Assembly: GCA_903839855.1 (NCBI GenBank)
Contig: CAIMEB010000291.1
Location: 1-34,672 of the forward strand
Reading direction: 5' to 3'
DNA: 34,672 bases
From: an uncultured Methylococcaceae bacterium
Lineage (GTDB): Bacteria; Pseudomonadota; Gammaproteobacteria; Methylococcales; Methylomonadaceae
Shown in pieces: positions 1 through 7,514 of this stretch. The notes below the pieces were generated by a model. The model made no database searches. It saw nothing but the letters and a program-made list of their open reading frames with translations, and was not told where the DNA came from. The position numbers were made by a program, and so were the translations under genes. Position 1 is the first letter of the stretch. Every line of letters starts with the position of its first letter.

Positions 1-10
1 AATGCCGTTT

Positions 11-301
11 TCAAAATACCTGTTTGGGCGAGATGGTAATATCCCACCCTTTCAAAGCTGTTGAACGCTCCAGTCTTGCTTCAAGTTCACAAATCTGGTC
101 GACGGCTAATTTAACGCCCTTTTCATAGACGCCTGCCATCATCGTTACGATTGCCCACTTTCCTTTCCAGACAAAATTTCCCGCCGGCCCGCACGCTTCA
201 AAACTGTTTCTTGAGAATCCAACAAATAACCATTCCAGGATTTCTCCAGTCCCGCCAAATATCCTTGAAGCAATTATCGACAATCGGTTAGAAATGGACA
301 A
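11..301 (-). CDS. Short hypothetical ORF, unrecognised
   Basis: I do not recognise this 96-residue protein. It would start at a TTG with no convincing ribosome-binding site and stops close to the left edge of the window. The N-terminal half is hydrophobic and glycine-rich, and the C-terminal half (about residues 60-90) is helical and charged. The ORF ends just before a 40-bp perfect palindrome and lies among broken accessory genes, so it may be a remnant or spurious. No function is proposed. Confidence 0.3.
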   Translation of the reverse strand: MSISNRLSIIASRIFGGTGEILEWLFVGFSRNSFEACGPAGNFVWKGKWAIVTMMAGVYEKGVKLAVDQICELEARLERSTALKGWDITISPKQVF

Positions 302-313
302 TACAATAGCCTT

Positions 314-353
314 ATGTTACGTTACTGAGTAAATTTACTCAGTAACGTAACAT
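314..353. repeat. 40-bp perfect palindrome
   Basis: Positions 314-333 are the exact reverse complement of 334-353, with no spacer (half-site ATGTTACGTTACTGAGTAAA). There is no T-run on either side, so a simple intrinsic terminator is unlikely. It lies between the 11-301 ORF and the tail of a broken ATPase gene. It could be a mobile-element end, a miniature repeat or a dimeric protein site. Confidence 0.85.
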
Positions 354-363
354 GACCTTATGA

Positions 364-543
364 AATACCACAGACCGCAAGAAGAGTTACATAGAAGTAA
401 AAAGCGCACCAAATACAGTATTGTCAAAAGACCTAGACCTATTCGGCCAAAAGTACAGCCATGCTAGAAAGATTTTAGTAGGAAATGGCGGCGTAGCATT
501 GGCAGAATTTTTATCTCACCCCGCTGAATACTGGCTGGCTTAA
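364..543 (+). pseudogene. C-terminal remnant of a DUF4143-type ATP-binding protein
   Basis: An open frame with no start codon runs from just after a TGA at 361-363 to a TAA at 541-543, giving about 59 residues. It contains YIEVKSAPN, DLDLFGQKY, ARKILVGNGG and LAEFLSHP. The pattern of a restriction-nuclease-like strand (E-V-K), a helix and a second strand (ILVG) matches the C-terminal DUF4143 domain of AAA+ ATP-binding proteins of unknown or defence-associated function. The ATPase domain is missing, and the frame is cut off 10 bp after the palindrome at 314-353. I read it as a deletion remnant. The family call rests on motif shape only. Confidence 0.45.
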
Positions 544-546
544 CTC

Positions 547-1113
547 ATGTTTATTGTACCCCGCACCTGTAGAGAGAAAGTCGACGAACGAGACGAACAG
601 TACGACATAAGCCATCCTATCGATTATTTTCGTGAGCGGTCGGCTTATGTATTACTGGGTGAACCAGGTGCTGGAAAATCAAGCTTGTTTGAAGTAGAAG
701 CGAACAATACACCTGATGGACTTTGTATTTCCGCACGTGACTTCATTGCCCTTGACTATGAGGAATGGCGAGATAAAACCCTGTTTATAGATGGTTTAGA
801 TGAAACCAGAGCAGGCAATGGCGATGCTCGAACGCCATTAGACGCTATTCGCGGCAAACTGAATAAATTAGGCTGCAAACGCTTTCGAATTTCCTGCCGT
901 GCTGCTGATTGGCTGGGCTCTCTCGATACCAAGGATATTAAGAAAGTAAGCCCGGATCATAATATAACCATATTGTATCTAGACCCACTTAGCAGTAATG
1001 ATATTAAAACGGATAGGCGTTAAAACATTCAAACTGATCCAGCCTGAAGGGCTTTACTTTGAAGGTGTAGGCTTCGATGGCGTCGTCATGTGCATGCCAA
1101 TACAGTAACTCGA
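547..1113 (+). pseudogene. N-terminal fragment of a STAND/NACHT-like NTPase, frameshifted
   Basis: An ATG at 547 opens a 158-codon frame ending at 1023. It has a Walker A motif GEPGAGKSS (residues about 37-45) and a Walker B followed by an acidic tail, TLFIDGLDE (about 78-86). Further on come RISCRAADW (sensor-1-like) and LYLDPLSSNDI, features of STAND/NACHT P-loop NTPases that are usually far longer and often found in defence islands. The frame stops soon after the NTPase core. A second frame continues from about 1000 (KRIGVKTFKLIQPEGLYFEG) to a TAA at 1111-1113, which suggests a junction or frameshift with another coding remnant. It lies 3 bp after the DUF4143 remnant and beside tRNA-Ser. 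It is not expected to be functional. Confidence 0.6.
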
Positions 1114-1143
1114 CGAGTACGAGAACCCCTCAAAAGGGCATGG

Positions 1144-1163
1144 GTTGCGGAACGTTCCGCAAC
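1144..1163. repeat. 20-bp perfect palindrome
   Basis: GTTGCGGAACGTTCCGCAAC is identical to its own reverse complement. It sits between the broken NTPase and the terminator of tRNA-Ser, with no T-run after it. It could be an extragenic repeat or an element end. No second copy was seen in this window. Confidence 0.75.
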
Positions 1164-1182
1164 TAGGCAAATTTTAGGCAAT

Positions 1183-1207
1183 AAAAAACCGGCTCTAAAA
1201 CCGGTTT
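1183..1207 (-). terminator. Intrinsic terminator of tRNA-Ser
   Basis: Read on the minus strand this is AAACCGG (1207-1201), an 8-nt loop and CCGGTTT (1192-1186), running into a stretch of six T residues. It lies 24 bp beyond the 3' end of the tRNA gene, where a terminator for that transcript should be. Confidence 0.75.
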
Positions 1208-1231
1208 AGTAGGGTATAAGCGTTGATTCTA

Positions 1232-1321
1232 TGGCGGAGAGGCAGGGATTCGAACCCTGGGAGGGGATCAACCCTCAACGGTTTTCAAGACCGCCGCTTT
1301 CGGCCGCTCAGCCACCTCTCC
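1232..1321 (-). tRNA. serT: tRNA-Ser(UGA)
   Basis: The 90-nt minus-strand sequence starts GGAGAGG and ends CCTCTCC-G-CCA, a perfect 7-bp acceptor stem with the CCA encoded. The anticodon loop CTTGAAA gives anticodon UGA, which reads UCA-type serine codons. There is a long variable arm, as expected for tRNA-Ser, and a T-arm containing GGTTCGAATCC. Its 3' end faces the decayed accessory DNA at 1-1231, the orientation expected if mobile DNA once entered at the tRNA 3' end. The symbol follows the E. coli equivalent. Confidence 0.96.
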
Positions 1322-1410
1322 ACAAGCCCTATATTCTAACTCATTAAGATATTAAAGCAACTGATTTATTCATTTTTACAGTATTAATTGTTCTAGTTAT
1401 CCAAAAATAA

Positions 1411-1761
1411 TCATTCATCTAACTTGGCTGTAAAACTATGAACCCAAACCAGACTATCAGGATTCCAGGTCATCCCTGCGTGCATACTTAAAATAATCTG
1501 TTTATAGACTTCCAGGTTGGGATAGCCCTCCGCATGAGCATGTTCATCGGTCATATCACCAATACGTTGACGCGATAAATCAGTTACTACAAAAGTTTCA
1601 CCTTCCAGGTCAAAGGTTTCTCCCGGAAAACCATAAATGCCATCACGACGTTGCTGGGTTTTAGTGCCAGCTTTAGTAGCCGCTACTAATTTTGGATGGG
1701 TGACTAAACGTTCTATTGAGCAGGTTCTTTCAGGATAAGTTGTAGCCACAGTAAACTCCAT
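1411..1761 (-). CDS. Conserved ASCH/PUA-like domain protein
   Basis: A 116-residue protein. It opens with a beta-strand region and LVTHPKLVAATKAGTKTQQRRDGIYGFPGETFDLEGETFVV-type sequence (residues about 19-60, quoted here only as key segments: THPKL, AGTKTQQRR, PGETF). This resembles the ASCH/PUA-like fold, where a strand, a K-T-x-x-R turn and a 'PGE/G-D' turn form an RNA- or nucleotide-binding pocket. The C-terminal part has an AHAEGYPNLEVYKQ helix like the E-G(F/Y)-x-S/N segment of ASCH proteins, then VWVHSF. A role in RNA or nucleotide binding is only inferred. It is probably monocistronic, with no clear ribosome-binding site before the ATG. Confidence 0.6.
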   Translation of the reverse strand: MEFTVATTYPERTCSIERLVTHPKLVAATKAGTKTQQRRDGIYGFPGETFDLEGETFVVTDLSRQRIGDMTDEHAHAEGYPNLEVYKQIILSMHAGMTWNPDSLVWVHSFTAKLDE

Positions 1762-1836
1762 CTAAAGAAAAAAATGACTATTGTACACTACTAAAAAACC
1801 TAAAAACCCTGCCTCATTGCAAACCAACTAAAAAGC

Positions 1837-2406
1837 TTAAATTGATTTATGATCAAGTAATGCATCAGGCGATAGCTTGACTAGCTTGACAGCAACCAAA
1901 CCTATCACCCCATAAATTAACGCGGCACCCACATAAGCAACATAATACTGCTCAATGGCTGCAACATAATTAAAGAAGGTCATTGCATCGAATTTACCCG
2001 AAAATAAATAAAAACTGACATTTGAGATAACAAAAGCCATAGAAGATGCCAACGTTAATAATCCCACAGCCTTTACCATCTCTAGTAACTGCAGAGACTT
2101 AAAAGTCGCCACATACCGCCCGGCTAACCACATCACCGCATAAGTAGGAATCAAAAAAACATAAGCAGGAGAAACACACCAAGCGCTGGTTCCGGTATTA
2201 ATCGCAACAGCATCTATCAAAGCAGCCAAAACCAATAAGAACCCCAATAACGCTTTTTTACGGTAAAACCCGGCAAAGAAAAAGACGGCTAATGAAGCAT
2301 CCGGCAGATGTAATACATCACCAAAATGATGAAAACGGGTTAATACCATCGATGCAATCAAAATGATAGGCAAAGACTCCGCTTGTAACCATCGTTTAAT
2401 GTTCAT
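1837..2406 (-). CDS. Integral membrane protein in the btuB unit, possibly cobalamin-related
   Basis: A 189-residue, strongly hydrophobic protein with about five membrane segments (residues about 10-25, 38-65, 78-98, 112-135, 150-178). It starts at an ATG with a good GGAG ribosome-binding site. It lies 84 bp downstream of btuB on the same strand and so is probably under the same cobalamin riboswitch. Its layout resembles small DUF6580-type or ECF S-component-like membrane proteins, with an early H-L-P-D-A-S-L-A-V-F-F-F-A-G segment like their 'P-x-x-A-(I/L)-x-x-(F/L)-x-(G/A)-G' signature. That similarity is by eye. A role in moving cobalamin or a precursor (cobinamide, cobalt, dimethylbenzimidazole) across the inner membrane is inferred from position only. 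Confidence 0.65.
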   Translation of the reverse strand: MNIKRWLQAESLPIILIASMVLTRFHHFGDVLHLPDASLAVFFFAGFYRKKALLGFLLVLAALIDAVAINTGTSAWCVSPAYVFLIPTYAVMWLAGRYVATFKSLQLLEMVKAVGLLTLASSMAFVISNVSFYLFSGKFDAMTFFNYVAAIEQYYVAYVGAALIYGVIGLVAVKLVKLSPDALLDHKSI

Positions 2407-2490
2407 TTTTTCTCCGAAGTAAAATATAAATTAAAGTATAAAATTCATGCCGTTTATTATAATCGACTATCACATAAAACAAGTAAACTC

Positions 2491-4398
2491 TTAATAGTTC
2501 ACTTTAACCCCACCATAACCCGCCACACCTGACGTACCATAACCATACACTTCTTCGTACTGTTTATTAAGTACATTATCAATACGCGCAAAAAGCTGCA
2601 CATTTTTATGGACATCATAACTCCCTGCAAAGTTAAGCATCGCGTAACCCGCTACCGTACTGGCGTAATCTGATTTTTTTCCCACCATCAGCAGGTTGAC
2701 ATGAAAATGGGCTTTTTCAAGAAACCGATAATCCGTATCAAAACTGGCTTTATCTCTGGGCCTACGTAACAATTGAGTACCCGTATCCAGGTTTTGGGTT
2801 TGTTGATAGGTATAACTCCCTCTCAATGTTAAATCGGTCAAAGGACGCACTTCTACAAATGACTCTATGCCATTGGCTTTAGCTTTACTCACATTTTGAT
2901 TCACATACGGGGCACTATTAGCCACTATCAGATTATTAAAGGCATTATCAAAATAACTAATCCCTAGGGTACTGAGTTTTTTGAATACATCCTGCTCAAC
3001 CCCCACATCCCAACCGTGACTCGTTTCAGGTTTTAAATTAACATTACCTGTTCCATAAATGGTGTCATACAATTGGTTTAACGTCGGCGCTTTAAATCCA
3101 GTACCATAACTGCCCCTTAAACGGGTGCCCGTCTCTTTAATGGTATAAAGTTCATTGGCTCGCCAGGTTTCATGACCACCGAACCGATTGTTATCATCAT
3201 ATCTAACACCCAGGGTTGTAAATGACCGATCAAATAAGTTAATCTGATCCTGTAAATAATAGCCTAGGGTATTCATAGTCTTTAACGGAATTGAAGCACT
3301 CGACGAATAACTCCAGGCTGGATAATCCGAACTTGCAGAGCTACTTAAGCTGTCAGCTTCTTCTTCAACACCCACCAGGACAGTATTGGATTTATGTACA
3401 TGAAATATATTCTGATAATCCAGCTTTACTTTTTGGCCTAAATTAGTGGCCGCCGAACTAAAATTATTGAGCGAATCAACGCCATTCACATTATTTCGAT
3501 CGGTACGACTGTAAGCAACACCGACTGTTTGCTCCCAAAACCCGTCAAACAGCTTAAGATGTCCAAAACCACGCGTAAACAACTCATTAAACGTCCCATA
3601 GAAATTCGGATCATCAGCACCCTTGCCGCCGCCATTATCTAATGATGATTTTCCTTCACCATATCGCAAGGTGACGCCAAAGTCTAAAGCCTCATTCACC
3701 TTAAAGCCCGTGCGACCACTGATTGTGGTATTTCTATAGCCATTGGGCATCAAGTTACCAAGATTCTTATCCGCCGCTGAAAAACCAGCCGTCTCTAAGC
3801 GTGAGGCATCAAAACTATAATTGATCCGTTCAGTGCCCCCTGAAATATTACCCCCTGTTTTCCAGGTCCCATAAGATCCCCCTTCTGCGACGCCTGTGAA
3901 CTTGAGCTTACCGGCTCCTTTTTTGGTAATGACATTAATCACCCCACCAATGGCATCAGAACCAAACGCGGCACTGGCTGCACCACGCACTACTTCTATC
4001 CGTTCAATATTATCGGTTTGTAAGAAAGCGAAATCAAAAGCTCCAGTAGGACTGGAGGGATCGTTCATTTCCACGCCATCAACCAGAACCAAGGTATGAT
4101 TTGAATTGGCTCCCCGCAGAAAAACCGACGTTTGTTGCCCTAAACCGCCTGTACGCACCACATCTAATCCGGGCACTGTACGCAAAGCATCTGCGACATT
4201 GCTGATGTGTCTGTCGGCAATATCCTTCGCCGTAATGACGGTCATAGCACTTGCTACTTCATTTTCAGGGGTCTCCGTTCGAGTGGCTGTCACCACCATA
4301 TTAGGAAGTTCTAAGGTATTATCGGATGAGTTAACTTGAGCTTGTAACGGGTTACTAAAACCCACAAGCAATAGTGAGCTAGTGATTATTTTTTGCAT
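2491..4398 (-). CDS. btuB: TonB-dependent vitamin B12 outer-membrane receptor BtuB
   Basis: A 635-residue outer-membrane receptor, close in length to E. coli BtuB (614). It has a signal peptide of about 20 residues ending LQA, a TonB box within NMVVTATR (about 33-40), and a plug domain with LRTVPGLDVVRTGG, SVFLRGANSNHTLVLVDGVEMNDP and IERIEVVRGAASAAFGSDAIGGVINV. A 22-strand-type barrel with typical aromatic girdles follows, closing in a terminal aromatic residue. Specificity for cobalamin is supported by the cobalamin riboswitch directly upstream, and the plug resembles BtuB rather than siderophore receptors. Translation starts at the ATG 4396-4398 with an AGAGGA ribosome-binding site that can be masked by the riboswitch hairpin. 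It is probably co-transcribed with the membrane protein at 1837-2406. Confidence 0.92.
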   Translation of the reverse strand: MQKIITSSLLLVGFSNPLQAQVNSSDNTLELPNMVVTATRTETPENEVASAMTVITAKDIADRHISNVADALRTVPGLDVVRTGGLGQQTSVFLRGANSNHTLVLVDGVEMNDPSSPTGAFDFAFLQTDNIERIEVVRGAASAAFGSDAIGGVINVITKKGAGKLKFTGVAEGGSYGTWKTGGNISGGTERINYSFDASRLETAGFSAADKNLGNLMPNGYRNTTISGRTGFKVNEALDFGVTLRYGEGKSSLDNGGGKGADDPNFYGTFNELFTRGFGHLKLFDGFWEQTVGVAYSRTDRNNVNGVDSLNNFSSAATNLGQKVKLDYQNIFHVHKSNTVLVGVEEEADSLSSSASSDYPAWSYSSSASIPLKTMNTLGYYLQDQINLFDRSFTTLGVRYDDNNRFGGHETWRANELYTIKETGTRLRGSYGTGFKAPTLNQLYDTIYGTGNVNLKPETSHGWDVGVEQDVFKKLSTLGISYFDNAFNNLIVANSAPYVNQNVSKAKANGIESFVEVRPLTDLTLRGSYTYQQTQNLDTGTQLLRRPRDKASFDTDYRFLEKAHFHVNLLMVGKKSDYASTVAGYAMLNFAGSYDVHKNVQLFARIDNVLNKQYEEVYGYGTSGVAGYGGVKVNY

Positions 4399-4401
4399 GC
4401 T

Positions 4402-4450
4402 GTCCTCTGCGCCGCCCGCGCATAGAGTTTAAGTAATAACAGCAGAGGAC
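4402..4450 (-). promoter_or_regulatory. Expression-platform hairpin that can mask the btuB ribosome-binding site
   Basis: GTCCTCTGC on the RNA (4450-4442) is perfectly complementary to GCAGAGGAC (4410-4402). The second arm holds the Shine-Dalgarno AGAGGA just before the btuB ATG, so pairing would block initiation. This points to translational control by the upstream cobalamin aptamer. Confidence 0.7.
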
Positions 4451-4514
4451 ACTAGAAGATGAAACGCACGAGCGCACGCAAACACACCGCCAAACAGCCC
4501 TCCGCTGTTGCGAA

Positions 4515-4705
4515 TATGCTGACGGGCCGGTCTCCGGGCTTATAAGTGGCGTTAACCTGAATCATCACCTTCCCATGTTTAAAACACAGTGGCGTAACGA
4601 TGATCCTTTACTTATATACCGTTGCGGGGGCAGCGTCGGAATTGGTATTAACCTTACCGACTTCCCGTTTAACCATTAGATTTAACTATCTGATGGAACC
4701 TGAAA
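4515..4705 (-). ncRNA. Cobalamin riboswitch (AdoCbl/B12 aptamer)
   Basis: The minus strand carries the conserved blocks of the cobalamin riboswitch in order: GGTTCC near 4700-4695, then AACGGGAA, then GACGCTGCCCCCGCAACGGTA (B12-box area, about 4615-4640), GCCACTGTG, GGGAAGGTGATGA, and AAGCCCGGAGACCGGCC near 4525-4541. It lies about 115 nt upstream of the btuB start on the same strand. When B12 is plentiful it should repress btuB, and probably the membrane protein gene behind it. Boundaries are approximate. Confidence 0.95.
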
Positions 4706-4744
4706 GCAGCCCAAAATTATAGGGCCTTAGAATGATAAAGCAAG

Positions 4745-4778
4745 TAAGAATAAACCACTGAACCGGCGCTTATTCTTA
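4745..4778 (-). terminator. Possible hairpin terminator after the nitrilase gene
   Basis: Perfect 9-bp arms TAAGAATAA (4745-4753) and TTATTCTTA (4770-4778) flank a GC-rich 16-nt loop, 10 bp beyond the end of the nitrilase gene. There is no clear U-run, so this is weakly supported. Confidence 0.35.
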
Positions 4779-4787
4779 ACCCGTTGT

Positions 4788-5654
4788 TTAACTGACTAAT
4801 TTTTTCTGCAATGGCCAATCGCGATAATTAAAAACCTGACCAGTTTCTCTGACCGTTTGACACGATTCAGGGGAGATTTCTGCAAACACCCATTGCACTG
4901 CATTAAATTCACCGACCGTCAGAAGACCATCACTTGGAAATCCTCTGTCAACCGGGGTATAAACACCCGCCGCACCCACGTTGATGTCAACCGCTTCGGA
5001 CCATTCGGCATTACCCACCAAGGAAGATTGCACCACATAACACTGGTTTTCTAAAGCTCTCGCCTGACAGCCAATCTTAACCCGATTGTAACCCGCAACA
5101 CCGTCTGTACAACTAGGCACTAAAATCAATACACAACCGTCTTCAACCTGTTTTCTGGCCAGCAACGGAAATTCACTGTCATAACAAATATTGATAGCGA
5201 TTTTTCCGTACTCTGTATCGAAGCACTTTAATTCATTACCCGCTGTAATCAGCCATTGTTCATTCTCAAAACGGGTCATCATCAGCTTCTCCTGATAGTC
5301 ATAACGCCCATCCGGCATAAAGAGATAGGCCCGATTCTTATAGACATCCGCTTCGGTTAAAACCGGAAACGTTCCCGCTTGAATAATACAGTGATGCTGA
5401 ATAGCCAAGCGCTTAAACAACGCCAGAAAGTCAGCATACAGCGATTGCATGGCCTCTAATTGTTTACTTAAACAGGAATAAACCGGCTGACCAAACAACG
5501 AGGCCAACTCCATGCTGAAGTATTCAGGAAATACCAGAATCCTGGCTTGCTGTGCTGCCGCTTCTGCTACCCAACGTTCAATCTTTTGTTCATAACTCTG
5601 CCAATTATCCAGAAAACTAATATCATACTGGGCAGATGCAATTTTAACGGTCAT
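4788..5654 (-). CDS. Carbon-nitrogen hydrolase (nitrilase superfamily)
   Basis: A 288-residue amidase/nitrilase-fold enzyme with the full Glu-Lys-Cys triad: E44 in FPEYFS, K123 in QEKLMMTRFE and C157 in INICYDSEFP. Such enzymes hydrolyse amide or nitrile C-N bonds through a cysteine thioester. The substrate here is unknown. I chose the ATG at 5654 because it overlaps the stop of the upstream acetyltransferase as ATGA. A TTG four codons earlier is possible but would lengthen the overlap. The pair GNAT plus nitrilase is found fused into one polypeptide in some bacteria (for example the YhcX type of Bacillus), so the two products probably act together on one amine or amide substrate. Confidence 0.88.
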   Translation of the reverse strand: MTVKIASAQYDISFLDNWQSYEQKIERWVAEAAAQQARILVFPEYFSMELASLFGQPVYSCLSKQLEAMQSLYADFLALFKRLAIQHHCIIQAGTFPVLTEADVYKNRAYLFMPDGRYDYQEKLMMTRFENEQWLITAGNELKCFDTEYGKIAINICYDSEFPLLARKQVEDGCVLILVPSCTDGVAGYNRVKIGCQARALENQCYVVQSSLVGNAEWSEAVDINVGAAGVYTPVDRGFPSDGLLTVGEFNAVQWVFAEISPESCQTVRETGQVFNYRDWPLQKKLVS

Positions 5655-6244
5655 TCTTTCAGCCAAAAGGTCATGGATTTAGGAGTTTCATCACTGTCAT
5701 CAAGATCTTTCCAGGAGAAACTGGTATGAAGCTCTGGATGTTTAACATAACCACGCTTATTCCAGAACTGATCTAAGGGCACATAACTGGCCGGTCTGCG
5801 TGGATGATCTATGGGCCGTTCTACACAACAGAAAGTAATATGTTTAAAGCCTCCAAGATAATCCGCATGCGCTTCTCTTTGCTCAAAAAACTTCACACCT
5901 AAACCTAATCCTCGATATTCCTTATTCAAAACAGATTCACTGCAATAAAAAACATCATCCAGATGGTAACCCTGCTCAATAAAAGGGCGCTTAAGCTCTT
6001 CCGTTTCAAACGTCATCGGCAATGCAGTAGAAGCCCCCACCACTTTATCGCCATCCAATGCTAAAACGATTACACTTTCGGGCGTATTGACATAAGTCTG
6101 AAGGTATTTTTCTTCATAATGATAATCCCCATCATACAAATAGGGAAAGTCACGAAATACTTCTATTCTTAAACGTGCAAGCTCTGGAATATATTGCACG
6201 AGCTCAGCACCACTGCATCTTTCAATGCGAATTTCTTTGGACAT
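5651..6244 (-). CDS. GNAT-family N-acetyltransferase
   Basis: A 197-residue GNAT acetyltransferase. The acetyl-CoA-binding motif A is visible as ESVLNKEYRGLGLGVKFFEQRE (key part RGLGLG, residues about 117-122), preceded by a beta-strand VIVLALDGDKVVGAST and followed by HITFCCVERP. It should transfer acetyl groups to an amine, and the acceptor is not known. Its stop codon overlaps the start of the nitrilase gene by four bases, which indicates translational coupling. A palindrome lies just upstream of its start (6265-6280). No strong ribosome-binding site is seen. Confidence 0.85.
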   Translation of the reverse strand: MSKEIRIERCSGAELVQYIPELARLRIEVFRDFPYLYDGDYHYEEKYLQTYVNTPESVIVLALDGDKVVGASTALPMTFETEELKRPFIEQGYHLDDVFYCSESVLNKEYRGLGLGVKFFEQREAHADYLGGFKHITFCCVERPIDHPRRPASYVPLDQFWNKRGYVKHPELHTSFSWKDLDDSDETPKSMTFWLKE

Positions 6245-6264
6245 GGATTTATATCGGGCTAAAT

Positions 6265-6280
6265 TAAAATGATCATTTTA
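6265..6280. promoter_or_regulatory. Palindrome upstream of the GNAT-nitrilase unit
   Basis: TAAAATGATCATTTTA is a perfect 16-bp palindrome 21 bp before the GNAT start codon, in the expected promoter region. It could be an operator for a dimeric regulator, but AT-rich palindromes also arise by chance. Confidence 0.35.
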
Positions 6281-6325
6281 GTTTAAGTGATAAATGAGAC
6301 ACAAGGCAAAATATACCTAAAAGGT

Positions 6326-6712
6326 TTATATTAACTCTTTCTTCTTAGTTATCCTGCTCAGGAAAGTAAGAAACAGCATAGCCAATGTTGCCCCCACAGT
6401 ATCTGCAACCCAATCAAGAATATCTGGACTACGACCAACAACAAACGTTTGGTGCCATTCATCAGATAGGCCATATAAACTGCAAAAAATAATACTGGCA
6501 AAAACGACTATAATAGGCGTTCTAAAATAATGCCTAATAGCACGCCATATTAACAAAGCCATGATGAAATAAGCGCCAGCATGATAAAGCTTATCCTGAT
6601 ATTCAAACCATATTGGAGCAGGTAATGATGATTGATCAGAAAGAAAAAAAATAAACAAAAAATAGAGTCCCAGTATTAGAAAGTCTAGTGCTTTAATCAT
6701 AGTGTAAGTCAT
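6326..6712 (-). CDS. VanZ-like membrane protein
   Basis: A 128-residue protein with about four membrane segments. It carries the VanZ-family pattern: DKLYHAGAYFIMALL (residues about 40-54), then GLSDEWHQTFVVGRSPDILDWVADTVGA (about 81-108), with the conserved D/E-W-H-Q, G-R and D-x-x-D-x-x-x-D-x-x-G positions. The biochemical role of chromosomal VanZ-like proteins is poorly known. Its annotated ATG overlaps the divergent ATG of the DUF455 gene by two bases, which leaves no room for a promoter. Starting at the internal ATG at 6700 (MIKALDFL) would relieve this and is equally plausible. Confidence 0.8.
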   Translation of the reverse strand: MTYTMIKALDFLILGLYFLFIFFLSDQSSLPAPIWFEYQDKLYHAGAYFIMALLIWRAIRHYFRTPIIVVFASIIFCSLYGLSDEWHQTFVVGRSPDILDWVADTVGATLAMLFLTFLSRITKKKELI

Positions 6713-7514
6713 GAAAAATATATTTGAATTCGCCGAAGCGTGTTTACATAATCCTGGTATTAACGAAAAACTAATCTGGACTCATCAAGCTTGGCAAGCA
6801 ATGACGACAGGCAATTTAAATTTGCTATCAGAACACCCCGTGGCACCGATTGATCAAGTCTGCTTTCCTGACCTGCCGATTCTCTTAGCCCCGCGTGACA
6901 TGCCAAAACGCAAGCTGGGCAGTCCTGAAGGCATTGCTGCTTTCTTTCACGCGATTGCTCACGTCGAGTTCGTAGCCATTTACTTAGCTTGGGATATACT
7001 TTATCGATTTAGAAAAATGCCGGATCAATTCTATCAGGATTGGCTACAAATTGCTGATGAAGAAGCGCAGCACTTTGAATTGATTAGATTACACTTGAAA
7101 GCCATGGGAATGAACTACGGTGACCTGCCGGCTCATCATGGCTTGTGGGATCATGCTAAAGATACCGCCGATGATTTATTAGCACGCTTAGCTATAGTGC
7201 CCCGCTGTATGGAGGCGCGTGGACTGGATGTTACTCCAGCCATTATTAAAAAATTTGAAAACATCAATGACACCGCGAGTGTCAAGCTATTAACCCGAAT
7301 CCTTACCGATGAAGTGGGGCATGTAGAACGCGGTTCTTACTGGTTTAAAACTCTCTGTGCCCAGCAAGGTATCGAGCCTGAAGCAAAGTATCGTGATTTA
7401 ATCAAACAATTTTATCTGGGTGGCAAGCCAAAAGGCCCTTTTAATAGAGAAATGCGTATAATTGCAGGCTTTTCTGCTGCTGAGTTAGACTGGTTGGAAA
7501 ACACACACTTATGA
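6711..7514 (+). CDS. DUF455 ferritin-like protein
   Basis: A 267-residue helical protein of the DUF455 family. Candidate di-iron ligands are spread as in ferritin-like four-helix bundles: H84/E86 in AHVEF, E118 and H121 in DEEAQHFEL, E169 in MEARGLD, and E201/H204 in TDEVGHVERG. This implies a non-haem diiron oxidase, hydroxylase or oxygen-handling enzyme of undefined substrate. Its stop overlaps the nnrS start as ATGA, so the two are co-translated. That tie to an NO-response gene suggests, but does not prove, a role in oxidative or nitrosative stress. No clear ribosome-binding site is visible before the ATG. Confidence 0.85.
   Translation: MKNIFEFAEACLHNPGINEKLIWTHQAWQAMTTGNLNLLSEHPVAPIDQVCFPDLPILLAPRDMPKRKLGSPEGIAAFFHAIAHVEFVAIYLAWDILYRFRKMPDQFYQDWLQIADEEAQHFELIRLHLKAMGMNYGDLPAHHGLWDHAKDTADDLLARLAIVPRCMEARGLDVTPAIIKKFENINDTASVKLLTRILTDEVGHVERGSYWFKTLCAQQGIEPEAKYRDLIKQFYLGGKPKGPFNREMRIIAGFSAAELDWLENTHL

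Noticed and set aside
3896-4339. Plus-strand ORFs inside btuB
   Set aside because: They are antisense shadows of a strongly supported TonB-dependent receptor gene.
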